Positions 16,596-25,017 of a stretch of DNA of 64,000 nt are shown here, one piece after another. The notes below the pieces were generated by a model, which saw nothing but the letters and a program-made list of their open reading frames with translations, searched no databases and was not told the DNA's origin. The translations under genes and the position numbers were made by a program. Within the stretch, counting starts at the first letter, position 1, and every line of letters begins with the position of its first letter. This DNA is from Pseudomonas bijieensis. Lineage in GTDB: Bacteria; Pseudomonadota; Gammaproteobacteria; Pseudomonadales; Pseudomonadaceae. Where the stretch lies: NCBI RefSeq assembly GCF_013347965.1, contig NZ_CP048810.1, forward strand, positions 1,674,001-1,738,000, in the 5' to 3' direction.

Positions 16596-17825
16596 ATGAA
16601 CAGGAATCTCGCCCTCGCCACAGCCCTGATGCTCTGCGGCCAAGCCACCTACGCCCATGCGGATTTCATCAAAGACAGCAGCGCGACGCTGACGACGCGC
16701 AACTTTTATCTGAATCGCGACTTCCGCCAGAGCGGTGCCCCTCAGGCCAAGGCCGAAGAATGGACTCAGGGCTTCATCGCCGAACTTCAGTCTGGATACA
16801 CCGACGGCACCGTTGGCTTCGGGCTCGATGCCCTGGGTGAACTGGGGATCAAGCTCGACTCCGGCCCGGGCCGTCGCGGCACCGGCCTGCTGCCCTATGG
16901 CCCTGATAGCAACCAACCCGTGGACGATTACAGCGAACTGGGCCTGACGGCAAAAATGCGCGCATCAAAGACCCAGCTCAAAGTGGGGACCCTGATGCCG
17001 ATTCATCCGCTGGCGTATTACAGCGATACCCGACTGCTGCCCTCGACCTTCACTGGCGCCTACCTGACGTCCGGTGAACTCGACAACCTGACTGTCACCG
17101 CAGCGAGACTGACCAAAGCCAACGGCCGCGACTCAGCCGGTAACGACGACATCGGCTATTCCGGCCAAAGCAGCGATCACCTGGACCTGCTCGGCGGCGA
17201 TTACACCATTGGCAAACAGCTGACCCTGCGCTACCACCACGGTGAGCTGCAAGACATCTACCGTCAGCAGTTCGCTGGCCTGATACATGTACTGCCCCTG
17301 GGCGAGGGCGTAAGCCTGCGCTCCGACCTGCGCTATGTCGACAGCAATGACATTGGCGTCGGGAAAGCCGGGAAGATCGACAACCGCAACTTCAACGGCA
17401 TGTTCACCTTGACCGTCGGGGCCCAGCGCTTCTCCGCGGCGTTCCAGCGCCTGTCGGGCGAAAGTGCGTTTCCTGTCATCGATACCGGCACCCCCTATGT
17501 GGTGAACCTGGTCACCTACAACTCTTTCATCAAGGCCAACGAGAAATCCTGGCAGTTGCGTTACGAATATGACTTCGCCGCACTCGGCATACCCGGCCTG
17601 ACGTTCATGACCCGTTACGTGAAAGGCGACGATATCCGCACGCGCGCCGTCACTGACGGCAGTGAATGGGAACGTGACACCGACCTGACTTACGTCTTCC
17701 AGAGCGGTGCCCTGGAAGGCCTGAACGTGCGTTGGCGCAACCTCACCTTCCGCTCCGGAGATGGCCTGCCCCAGCAGCTCGACGAGAATCGCCTGATCGT
17801 GGCTTACACCTGGAAACTGTGGTGA
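16596..17825 (+). CDS. OprD-family outer-membrane porin
   Basis: A 409-residue secreted beta-barrel. Residues 1-22 are a Sec signal peptide (ending near YAHA/DF). The mature N-terminus DSSATLTTRNFYLNRDFRQ is the OprD hallmark, with the segment EEWTQGFIAELQSGYT after it and a final strand ending in Trp (VAYTWKLW). OprD-family channels in Pseudomonas admit specific small carboxylates or amino acids. It sits between two MFS paralogues, so it probably supplies the same substrate across the outer membrane. The ribosome site is weak. Confidence 0.92.
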   Translation: MNRNLALATALMLCGQATYAHADFIKDSSATLTTRNFYLNRDFRQSGAPQAKAEEWTQGFIAELQSGYTDGTVGFGLDALGELGIKLDSGPGRRGTGLLPYGPDSNQPVDDYSELGLTAKMRASKTQLKVGTLMPIHPLAYYSDTRLLPSTFTGAYLTSGELDNLTVTAARLTKANGRDSAGNDDIGYSGQSSDHLDLLGGDYTIGKQLTLRYHHGELQDIYRQQFAGLIHVLPLGEGVSLRSDLRYVDSNDIGVGKAGKIDNRNFNGMFTLTVGAQRFSAAFQRLSGESAFPVIDTGTPYVVNLVTYNSFIKANEKSWQLRYEYDFAALGIPGLTFMTRYVKGDDIRTRAVTDGSEWERDTDLTYVFQSGALEGLNVRWRNLTFRSGDGLPQQLDENRLIVAYTWKLW

Positions 17826-17877
17826 GTCCCGTCCTCGGCAATCTGCTCCTTTGCGTCTTATTGTGTGGAGAGCACTC

Positions 17878-19275
17878 ATGACTTCGTCACGCGCAATTGA
17901 TATCGCCGCCCTGATCGAGGGGCGCAAACTGTCGAGTTTCAACTATCTGATTATCTGTGTGTCAGTGCTGATCACGTTCCTCGATGGCTTTGATTTGTTG
18001 ATGCTGTCCCATACCGCCGCCTATATGGCCGACGAAATCGGCCTGGACAAACTGCAACTGGGCAACATTTTTTCCATCGGGTTGTTCGGCATGATGCTGG
18101 GGGGATTCTTTTTCGGTTATCTCGGCGACCGGATCGGCCGCCGCCCAACCATCATTCTGTCCACCAGTGCCTTTGGTGTCCTGACGCTGCTGTTCACCTT
18201 TGCCGACAGCTACGCCTCGCTGCTGGTGCTGCGTTTTCTCAACGGTTTTGCCCTGGGCGCCATGCTGCCGTTGTGTTGGGCACTGAATATCGAATTCGTG
18301 CCCAAGCGCTACCGTGCCAGCGTGATCACCATCATCATGGTCGGCTTCAGCCTGGGGGGCGCAGCAGCCGGTCCACTGACCGTATGGCTCGCACCTCAGT
18401 ACGGCTGGGCCAGTGTGTTCGTGCTGGGCGGCATCGCCACGCTGCTGTCCAGCGCCCTGTTGTTTTTCACCCTGCCGGAATCAGTGCGGTTTCTGGTGAG
18501 CAAGCAGAAGCAACCGAAAACCGTGGTGCGAATCCTCAGGCGTCTGGATCCCGACATCGATTTGCGTGCTGGGGACCGCTATTTTCTGGCCGATGAAATC
18601 GACATCGGCCGCCAACCATTTCGGGTCGGACAGCTGTTCATCGGCAAACTGAAATGGATCACGCCCATGATCTGGATCGGCTTTGGTGCAAGCTCCATGG
18701 CCATGTACTTCCTCGCCTCATGGAGCCCTCTGGTGTATCAGTATGCGGGCTTCGACCGGGCTACCGCGTCCTGGGTGAGTTCCTTCGCGTCCTTCAGCGG
18801 CGCCATGGCCGGGCTTGTGTTGATGCGAGTGGTCGACACCCGGGGGCCTTATGCGGTGATGATTTATCCCCTGCTTTCATTACCCTTCCTGCTGGTGCTG
18901 GGCATTGGCGACCCGCAGGGCAACGTCTTCATTGTACTGAGCATGGTCGGCGCCATTTTCGTCAAAGGCAGTCACTACGGCATCACAAGCATCGCCGGGA
19001 TTTTCTACCCCAGTGCCATTCGCGGCAACGGCGCTGGCTGGGCGGCCTCCATGGGCAAGTTCGGGTCGATCTGCGGGCCGCTACTGGGTGCCTATGTGCT
19101 CAACAGCGGGATGCCCGTGGTGAAGAGCTTTGCGGTATTGGCCTTGTGCCCGGCGGTGCTTGGAGTATGTGCCTTTACCGTAGCGCGCATCGATAAGCAC
19201 GCGACCCGCGCCGGGACGCTCAATGCTGATGAGGATGTCTGCGAGTTTTCGGGCACAAAAAAACCACTCATCTGA
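17878..19275 (+). CDS. MFS transporter, paralogue of the 15.1-kb carrier
   Basis: A 465-residue 12-helix carrier. From residue ~8 it tracks the 15.1-kb protein almost position by position: both share ALIEGRKLS, FLDGFDLL, FFFGYLGDRIGRRPT, PLCWALNIEFVPKRYR and LKWITPMIW. Most differences are conservative, so the two are recent duplicates or a pair with related substrates. ATG 17878 follows a GTGTGGAGAG ribosome site. The last residues (SGTKKPLI) and the stop are encoded inside the terminator hairpin, which suggests the original C-terminus was replaced when the repeat at 19252-19312 arrived. Confidence 0.88.
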   Translation: MTSSRAIDIAALIEGRKLSSFNYLIICVSVLITFLDGFDLLMLSHTAAYMADEIGLDKLQLGNIFSIGLFGMMLGGFFFGYLGDRIGRRPTIILSTSAFGVLTLLFTFADSYASLLVLRFLNGFALGAMLPLCWALNIEFVPKRYRASVITIIMVGFSLGGAAAGPLTVWLAPQYGWASVFVLGGIATLLSSALLFFTLPESVRFLVSKQKQPKTVVRILRRLDPDIDLRAGDRYFLADEIDIGRQPFRVGQLFIGKLKWITPMIWIGFGASSMAMYFLASWSPLVYQYAGFDRATASWVSSFASFSGAMAGLVLMRVVDTRGPYAVMIYPLLSLPFLLVLGIGDPQGNVFIVLSMVGAIFVKGSHYGITSIAGIFYPSAIRGNGAGWAASMGKFGSICGPLLGAYVLNSGMPVVKSFAVLALCPAVLGVCAFTVARIDKHATRAGTLNADEDVCEFSGTKKPLI

Positions 19276-19312
19276 GTGGCTTTTTTGTGAATCCTGGAGA
19301 GGGAGACGAGAC
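19252..19312. repeat. 61-bp direct repeat, copy A: degenerate tRNA-Gly 3' end plus terminator
   Basis: This stretch matches 34551-34611 at 55 of 61 positions by eye. In copy B the last 18 bases belong to the 3' end of the intact tRNA-Gly gene; copy A therefore carries a damaged tRNA 3' end (CCA-complement TGG, then AGAGGGAGACGAGAC) followed by the tRNA terminator. Similarity drops sharply inside the T-arm region. Copies of a tRNA 3' end on the far side of an inserted segment are typical of site-specific integration. Confidence 0.75.
19257..19288 (+). terminator. Rho-independent terminator after the MFS gene, bidirectional
   Basis: A-rich stretch, then CCACTCA-TC-TGAGTGG, then TTTTTT. The stem is perfect over seven pairs and is flanked by A and T runs on both sides, so it can serve either strand. 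It overlaps the last codons and the TGA of the MFS gene. The same hairpin follows tRNA-Gly at 34.56-34.59 kb. Confidence 0.85.
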
Positions 19313-19358
19313 GGGCGATCCGGGCTTCCAACTTTTGGTCATGGACACCTCAAGGCTG

Positions 19359-21011
19359 CTACACGATATCGCCATCATCCTGAGCAGGCGGACGCGCGGG
19401 CGCTGAGGACGATGCTTGACCCTGCGTAACCGCGAGCGGCTGCATGGGCATGCTCTGACCATGAGCGGTTTGGCTTTGAGAGGTGGCCGCGGCGCGTTGC
19501 CTCAGGGCTCCAATGCTTTTGTCCCAGGCCGATTGGGAGGTGCTGCCAATGGCACCGGCAACACTAATGACTCCATCCCCTGCCGCTTGAGCTGCACTTT
19601 TTGTGTGATGGGTCGCTGAAACAGCTGTCTCTTTGACAAATCTGGCACCGGTGAGCGATGTCTTGAGTGCAAGCTCACCGCCCTTGACCGCCACCCTGCC
19701 AGCGGCATCTGCGCCCCCTTCGACTGCTTTTGGTACATGGGCATCGACAGCAGCGATGGCTTTTTTCGGCACTGACCCACCTAGCGAGGCGCCAGCTGCC
19801 CATAGCCCGAAAGCCAGGGTACCCAATACGTTTTTTACACCCTCCGAGGCGGCGGTAGCCGCCATTTTTCCCAGTTCCTTAGACTTGGCCAAGTTAGCTG
19901 TGGCGGTTGTAGCCGCGCCCATTGCAGAAAAACCGCCAATCAGGAGGCCATTTCCTACAACACTGACCGGGTCCAGTATCTCTTTCAAGGCGTCGCCGCT
20001 GATGACCGCATTCAGAGCCGTAGCCGCGCCTTCACCAAGCCGCGCGGAAACCATCTTAACCAGGGCAGTGGCATCGAGATCCTTCAAAGTCTCGAAGTCA
20101 TCCAGCCATTCGGTATCTTGATCAATAGGCTTATGAGGCTGCCCTTGCGGTACAGCATCCCGACGACCATAGAGCATTGCAGGGTCAGCTAAATGGTTAG
20201 TGCGATCGCGGCTTACATTGTAATGCTCAATTGCTATACCCACGATGATAGCCGTGACCGGTCGTAGGGCGGGTTGCAGGATTGCATCCAGGTTCTCTTT
20301 GCCAGCAGCCGTCATGGCAAGCGTTGATGCGTACATTGCCGTATTACGCACGGCAAACCCGGTGAGCCACTTATTGGCTTCGTCGAAGGCATTACGCAAT
20401 GGCCCCTTGTCCAACGCCAGCAGCTTTTCCGCCACTGATGCTTGAAGCGCCGGGTGCAGTGTATCGCTCTCGGGTTTAAGGTAATAACCAGGCTTAAAGC
20501 CTGCAATCATCTTGTTACCGGCAGCATCCGCCATACCGGCATACAAGCATGACATGGCGTTCTCTATCGCCGCTTCGCGCACTGTATTGCCATGCTTGCC
20601 CGCGACCTGAAGGATGGACGGCTCGAAATTACCGGCCTCGGTAAGCGCCGCAAAGGGCGTCCCGCCCATTCCTGACTTTATCGACGCAAACAGTCTGTCG
20701 GCTCTGGCTGCGTTTTTTTCCGCCTTCTCCATGTCATGGACGTTATAGCCCCCCGCCTCTAACCGTTGAGCACGGTCATCGCGAATGGCGTTCAGCTCCG
20801 CGTTGCGGGCGCTTGAAGCAGAGGCAGCGGGTTGATCGGAGCCAGCCTCTGTTTCAAGGTGAGCCTCGAAATGGTTTTGAAGGCGCACGCTCATCGCTAA
20901 CCCGATAGCGCCGAGGTCAGGCGAGTGAGAGGCCTGTTGCGTTGCTTCCTGCTGTATCTCATCAGGTACACGAGTCAGCTCGCGGCTTGCACGTACATTA
21001 GGCGTATCCAT
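19359..21011 (-). CDS. Candidate type III secretion effector (unrecognised family)
   Basis: A 550-residue protein with no family I can name. It is rich in Ala, Gly, Ser and Thr. The first ~35 residues are polar (MDTPNVRASRELTRVP, then QQEATQQASHS), as in type III export signals. Three moderately hydrophobic stretches occur at about 246-262, 348-374 and 392-412, and the C-terminal 60 residues are a low-complexity S/Q/A/P tail. The main reason for the call is a hrp-box-like promoter 76 bp ahead of the ATG. The open frame extends to 21116 but that start would lie inside the promoter motif. It stands alone beside a tRNA-derived repeat, consistent with acquisition. A toxin or surface protein is possible instead. 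Confidence 0.5.
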   Translation of the reverse strand: MDTPNVRASRELTRVPDEIQQEATQQASHSPDLGAIGLAMSVRLQNHFEAHLETEAGSDQPAASASSARNAELNAIRDDRAQRLEAGGYNVHDMEKAEKNAARADRLFASIKSGMGGTPFAALTEAGNFEPSILQVAGKHGNTVREAAIENAMSCLYAGMADAAGNKMIAGFKPGYYLKPESDTLHPALQASVAEKLLALDKGPLRNAFDEANKWLTGFAVRNTAMYASTLAMTAAGKENLDAILQPALRPVTAIIVGIAIEHYNVSRDRTNHLADPAMLYGRRDAVPQGQPHKPIDQDTEWLDDFETLKDLDATALVKMVSARLGEGAATALNAVISGDALKEILDPVSVVGNGLLIGGFSAMGAATTATANLAKSKELGKMAATAASEGVKNVLGTLAFGLWAAGASLGGSVPKKAIAAVDAHVPKAVEGGADAAGRVAVKGGELALKTSLTGARFVKETAVSATHHTKSAAQAAGDGVISVAGAIGSTSQSAWDKSIGALRQRAAATSQSQTAHGQSMPMQPLAVTQGQASSSAPARPPAQDDGDIV

Positions 21012-21086
21012 GGCGTTATCACTCTTAGTGATCGGCAGATAGAAGAATGCAAATGACCCCGCTATGAGCGGCGACATCCTTGCACC

Positions 21087-21114
21087 TGAGTGGCCGTGCC
21101 GGAAAAAGCGTTCC
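21087..21114 (-). promoter_or_regulatory. hrp-box-like promoter (HrpL sigma factor site)
   Basis: On the minus strand the sequence reads GGAACG, 15 bases, CCACTCA. The HrpL consensus in Pseudomonas is GGAACC-N15/16-CCACNNA, so only the sixth base differs. It ends 75 bp before the ATG of the 550-residue protein, a normal distance for an effector gene. The functional claim depends on the strain having hrpL, which is not in this window. Confidence 0.6.
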
Positions 21115-21320
21115 AAAGGATTTGATAAAAATGAACACTAAGCGGCTACTGGATAACACGCGCACTCGCCGTGCGTACCAAAATGACCTGCAAGACTTTT
21201 GAAATCTGTCAGCCCCCTGACTTGGCTGCCCCAAACGAGGAACAGGATCTTGCGGTTTTCCAATCTGGACCTCAGCCGTTTTATCCACTGATACAGACCG
21301 TCAACCCATCATGCCTTAGA

Positions 21321-22157
21321 TCAGCGCCCCGCCTGACACTCATCCCAAACACCACGCATCAGTTCCTTCAGCATCAGCGCCTCGCCCCAGCGATCCGTTA
21401 TATCGCGCCCATCACTCCCCGTGATCGCATAGGGTGGCGGCCCAAGCTCGCAGGTGAAGGACAGGCTCGCGGGTGTGTTCGGTCGCGCCAGCCAATCCTT
21501 GATTCCGTAACGCCACCAGCCCAGAAACCGGTCCAACCAAGGGCGATGCTGGGCGAAGGTCAAGGGCACCTGGACCTGCTCACTATTAGCGACTCGCCCG
21601 TGAAACCCCCAACTGTGTCGCAAGATGGTGTGAATCTGCTCGTCGTCTTCGGCAGTGGCCGACTCAGGCAGTTCGCGGCCCACAACGTAATGGGACAAGT
21701 CAGCCAACAATTTGAGGTCGGGCATGTGCGCGAGCAAGTCGAGGGTGAACAACAGGTCACTGGTGAGACGATAGCGGTGGGTTTCCAGCAGGATCGGAAA
21801 GTCCACCTGCTCGGCCAGACGCTGCCAGCCCTCGATCAGAGTGATCGCCTGAGCCAGCGTGCGCGGCCGGACGTCGGCTTGCAGCGTGAGGTGGTGGCAG
21901 CCGTAGCGGGAGGCAACCTCAAGCGCTTGCGCCAAGTCACTCACGGTGCGGGGAAACAGTTGACCTTCGATTTGCAGGCCTTGCGCCTTGGCAGCGGCAT
22001 GCAGACGTTCGGCCTGTGGCGCAATCCAGAAGTGGTCGGTGATCCCATCGAAGCCCGCAGCGGCAATCTTCTCCACCTGCGCCTCAAGGGAAAGATCACA
22101 TTGACCACGGTGATCTTGCATGGCCCACAGGGACTGAAATACCAGGAATTCACGCAT
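21321..22157 (-). CDS. Sugar phosphate isomerase/epimerase-family TIM barrel (MocC/IolE-like)
   Basis: A 278-residue soluble TIM-barrel protein of the xylose-isomerase-like superfamily. Metal-ligand style residues appear in the strands TLQADV, ILLETHRYRLTSD (Glu, His), LADLSHYVVG (Asp, His) and FHGRVANSEQVQVP (His, Glu). Members include inosose dehydratase IolE and rhizopine MocC. It starts one base after the end of the ferredoxin-reductase gene and is the last gene of the oxygenase operon. By context it would process the sugar-like or cyclitol product left after oxygenation; the reaction is not established. Confidence 0.7.
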   Translation of the reverse strand: MREFLVFQSLWAMQDHRGQCDLSLEAQVEKIAAAGFDGITDHFWIAPQAERLHAAAKAQGLQIEGQLFPRTVSDLAQALEVASRYGCHHLTLQADVRPRTLAQAITLIEGWQRLAEQVDFPILLETHRYRLTSDLLFTLDLLAHMPDLKLLADLSHYVVGRELPESATAEDDEQIHTILRHSWGFHGRVANSEQVQVPLTFAQHRPWLDRFLGWWRYGIKDWLARPNTPASLSFTCELGPPPYAITGSDGRDITDRWGEALMLKELMRGVWDECQAGR

Positions 22158-22158
22158 G

Positions 22159-23391
22159 TCAGGGCCTTAGCAGATGTTTGAGCGACACATCGGCGTCGGC
22201 CAATGCGTCCACAGAGAGTGGGGTCAAGTTGGCAATCAGCCGTTCACACAACTTGATGTCCTTGGCAACGCTGTTGCCCTGCCCCCAACCGCAGGCGCCT
22301 TGCAAACGTTGCTCGGTGTCCAGGTAGAACAGCAGCAGACCACCGTCCGCCAGGGTGCGAATGGCCGAAGGTGGTGTCGGTGAGATCACGCCCACCGTCT
22401 GCAAGCCCCAGTCGTACTGATCAGACCAGAAGCCGGGAACGCCCTCGAACGGCAACTCGCCGCCCAACAGATTCAATGCCGCGTGACGGCCCTGGGTCTC
22501 GGCATTGCGCCAGGTTTCCTGGCGTTGGAATAACGCGTCGGCGTGCAGGCGAAACTCGCACACATCGCCGGCGGCAAAGATGTCTGGCGCGCTGGTGCGC
22601 AACTGGGCATCGACTCGAATTCCCTGGTCCACCTCAAGCCCCGCCGCCGCGGCCAATTCGATGTTGGGTTGCATGCCGATACCGACCACCACCCAGTCAC
22701 AGGGCAGCACCTGGCCGTCCACCAATTGCACCGCCTCAGCGCGTTCAATGCCTTGTACAAATTCAAGCGCTACGTTCAGCCGCACGTCCACGCCCTGTTG
22801 CCGATGCAACTCCAACAAGGCCTGGGATATGGCTTCAGGCAAGACTCGCCCGGCCAGTCGTGGCCCAGCCTCCAGCAACGTCACCTGACAGCCCAGGGTT
22901 CGAGCCGTTGCCGCGACTTCGAGGCCGATAAAGCCACCGCCGACAATCACCAGGCGCGTGCCGGGCCTCAATGCGCTGCGCAGGGCCAGGGCTTCGTCAT
23001 GGGTGCGCAGGTGAAGCACGTTGGCCAGAGATTCAGGCACCTGGGGCAAACGACGCGCTCTCCCTCCGGTCGCCAGCAGTAATCGGCTGTAGGACAGCCA
23101 ACGTCCGTCGCTCAATTGCAGGCGGTGGTGCTGCGGATCCAGACTTTTAACCGGGTTGCCCGCCAGGTGTTCGATGTTCAGTTCAGTGAGCCGGCTCTCC
23201 TCCCACAGGCTGCAATCGTCCAGGTCCATCGTGCCCTGCAGCAAGCCCTTGGACAGCGGAGGACGCTCGTACGGCCGATGGCGTTCATCGCCGATCAGGA
23301 TCAGCCGACCGGTATAACCCTGCTCGCGCAAGGTCAGCGCCGCGCGGCCACCGGCATGGCCGGCGCCGACGATAATCAGTGGAGCATTCAT
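22159..23391 (-). CDS. Ferredoxin reductase, FAD/NAD(P)-dependent (MocF-like)
   Basis: A 410-residue flavoprotein of the rubredoxin/putidaredoxin-reductase type. The N-terminal FAD motif is IIVGAGHAGGRAALTLRE, the NAD motif is LVIVGGGFIGLEVAATA (~residue 145), and the second FAD-binding segment is DIFAAGDVCEFR (~270). It passes electrons from NAD(P)H to the Rieske ferredoxin encoded just upstream. ATG 23391 with an AGGAG site ten bases ahead was chosen over an ATG nine bases earlier. The gap to the ferredoxin gene is 18 bp. Confidence 0.88.
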   Translation of the reverse strand: MNAPLIIVGAGHAGGRAALTLREQGYTGRLILIGDERHRPYERPPLSKGLLQGTMDLDDCSLWEESRLTELNIEHLAGNPVKSLDPQHHRLQLSDGRWLSYSRLLLATGGRARRLPQVPESLANVLHLRTHDEALALRSALRPGTRLVIVGGGFIGLEVAATARTLGCQVTLLEAGPRLAGRVLPEAISQALLELHRQQGVDVRLNVALEFVQGIERAEAVQLVDGQVLPCDWVVVGIGMQPNIELAAAAGLEVDQGIRVDAQLRTSAPDIFAAGDVCEFRLHADALFQRQETWRNAETQGRHAALNLLGGELPFEGVPGFWSDQYDWGLQTVGVISPTPPSAIRTLADGGLLLFYLDTEQRLQGACGWGQGNSVAKDIKLCERLIANLTPLSVDALADADVSLKHLLRP

Positions 23392-23409
23392 GGCGTGCAC
23401 TCCTGGCGG

Positions 23410-23730
23410 TCAAGCCGAAATGGCGAGCAGAACCCGCCCCGCGTCGACCCGTACCGGATAGGTCTTGAGATTGACGCACACTGGCGCCCCCAGGGCTTTA
23501 CCGTTGCGATAGTCAAAGCGCCCGTTGTGCTTGGGGCACTCGATGACGTGGTCCATCACCAGGCCGTCAGCCAGGTGGATCGACTCGTGAGTACACAGGC
23601 CAGCAGTGGCGAAAAACTCGTTGTCAGCAGAGCGGTAGATGGCATAGGTATGCGGACCGTGGTCGAAACGAATGACGTCTTCTTCATTGATTTCGCCCAC
23701 GGCGCATACATCGATCCATTGATCGTTCAT
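23410..23730 (-). CDS. Rieske [2Fe-2S] ferredoxin (MocE-like)
   Basis: A 106-residue soluble ferredoxin. The cluster ligands are visible in CTHESIHLADG (Cys-x-His, ~residue 46) and CPKHNGRFDYRNG (Cys-x-x-His, ~65), the standard Rieske pair. It is the electron carrier between the reductase and the di-iron membrane oxygenase. Order and spacing with both partners (36 bp and 18 bp) support one operon. Confidence 0.92.
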   Translation of the reverse strand: MNDQWIDVCAVGEINEEDVIRFDHGPHTYAIYRSADNEFFATAGLCTHESIHLADGLVMDHVIECPKHNGRFDYRNGKALGAPVCVNLKTYPVRVDAGRVLLAISA

Positions 23731-23766
23731 GGCGTTTTCTCTTGTTCGGGATACAGCCGGAAGGTG

Positions 23767-24855
23767 TCAGCCCAGCGTGGCTTCAGCCTGTGGATGGGCG
23801 TCGGTGGCAGGCCTTGAACTACCGACGGGGCGTCGCACGAAATACGTCGGGTCCTTACGCTGCTTCAAGAGGGTCGGAATGATTTCCCTGAAGGCCTCGC
23901 CTATGTTGGCGTAAGGCGGCGGGCAATCGTGGCGGATCTCTTCATGGAGTTGCGCCAGGGCGTGGTACGGCACCATCGGGTACATGTGGTGCTCAAGGTG
24001 ATAATTCATGTTCATGTACAGAAAGCGCAGTACCCGGTTCATATAGATGGTGCGGCAGTTGCTGCGGTGGTCCAGCACGTCTTCCGCCAGGCCCACATGT
24101 TGGGTGAGGCCAAACAGGTAGGACAACCAGCCGCCGTACAGGATGGGCAGGCCGATATACATCAGCGGCAACCAGCTGTGCAGGTAAAGCGCCGCGCCAA
24201 AGACAACGGCGTAAATCACGAGCCAGATACGGGCCGCCAGGAACACCTTGGACCATTCGGACTCAGGAATGAACGTCTGTTCCTGGGCATCCATTTTGCC
24301 AACCGCGTGCCGGCACACGCCTCCCATCGTCTTCAGCAGCAACGGGATCTGGAACAGGCTCAGCAGCATCATGAACAAGCTCGGTGGACGCGGTTCGACG
24401 ATTTCCGGATCGCGGCCGACGACGATGGTGTCGGTATGGTGCCGGGCATGGCTCCAGCGCCACACATGGGGCTCGAACATGCACATGAAGCTCGCCACCT
24501 GGTAGAGCGCATCATTCATCCAGCGGGTCTTGAAGGCGGTGCCGTGACCGGCTTCATGCCAGCGCGGGTTGGAGGCGGTGGCGTACAAAACCCCATACGC
24601 AAGGAAAAACGGCACACAAGCCCAAGTGCCCCAGAACCAGTAGCCGCCGAAGCCGGTGATCACCAGGGTCAGCAGCCAGATGGCGGTGTCGAGCAAGGCC
24701 GGGCCGTCGCGGCGTTGCATCAGTTGCTTCATGCGTTGACGGGAAATGGGCGACTGGTACCAACTGGCCGATACAAGACCTTTTTCGGCCGCGCGGGCAG
24801 CTTCAGGGCCGGTCAGGCGATAGTCCCGGGGAGAGGCTAAGTTGTCTTGAGGCAT
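23767..24855 (-). CDS. Membrane di-iron oxygenase/fatty-acid desaturase family (MocD-like)
   Basis: A 362-residue integral membrane protein with three histidine boxes that bind the di-iron centre: HEAGH (~residue 99), HARHH (~135) and HLEHH (~291). Hydrophobic pairs lie near residues 57-95 and 205-250. Family members are desaturases or hydroxylases. The combination desaturase-like enzyme, Rieske ferredoxin, ferredoxin reductase and a TIM-barrel isomerase is the arrangement of the rhizopine-catabolic genes mocDEF of rhizobia, where the trio removes a methyl group from 3-O-methyl-scyllo-inosamine. The same role here is inference; a methylated cyclitol or sugar is one possibility. ATG 24855 was chosen over an earlier in-frame start. 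Confidence 0.8.
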   Translation of the reverse strand: MPQDNLASPRDYRLTGPEAARAAEKGLVSASWYQSPISRQRMKQLMQRRDGPALLDTAIWLLTLVITGFGGYWFWGTWACVPFFLAYGVLYATASNPRWHEAGHGTAFKTRWMNDALYQVASFMCMFEPHVWRWSHARHHTDTIVVGRDPEIVEPRPPSLFMMLLSLFQIPLLLKTMGGVCRHAVGKMDAQEQTFIPESEWSKVFLAARIWLVIYAVVFGAALYLHSWLPLMYIGLPILYGGWLSYLFGLTQHVGLAEDVLDHRSNCRTIYMNRVLRFLYMNMNYHLEHHMYPMVPYHALAQLHEEIRHDCPPPYANIGEAFREIIPTLLKQRKDPTYFVRRPVGSSRPATDAHPQAEATLG

Positions 24856-24949
24856 TGTTATTGTTCTCCGCAAGCGTGAGAGGTCAGGTGCTTTGCGTAA
24901 AAAAATATAGAGAGCGTGGAAGGTACCCTCAAGGTCTTGAATACATTCC

Positions 24950-24999
24950 CTATCAAGCTATCATCCAGTTCCTGCAGGGCTTGATAGTTTTCTATCAAG
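24950..24999. promoter_or_regulatory. LacI-type operator cluster between oxygenase operon and its regulator
   Basis: CTTGATAG-TTTT-CTATCAAG (24980-24999) is a perfect palindrome 18 bp before the LacI-family gene, and a further half-site CTATCAAG occurs at 24950-24957, facing GCTTGATAG. The three CTATCAAG units are well placed to let the LacI-type protein repress both divergent transcripts. Confidence 0.65.
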
Positions 25000-25017
25000 A
25001 CGCTTTGAAGGCTCATC

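Noticed and set aside
21012..21116. Longer N-terminus of the effector candidate
   Set aside because: It would start inside the hrp-box-like promoter and adds sequence with no export or family features.
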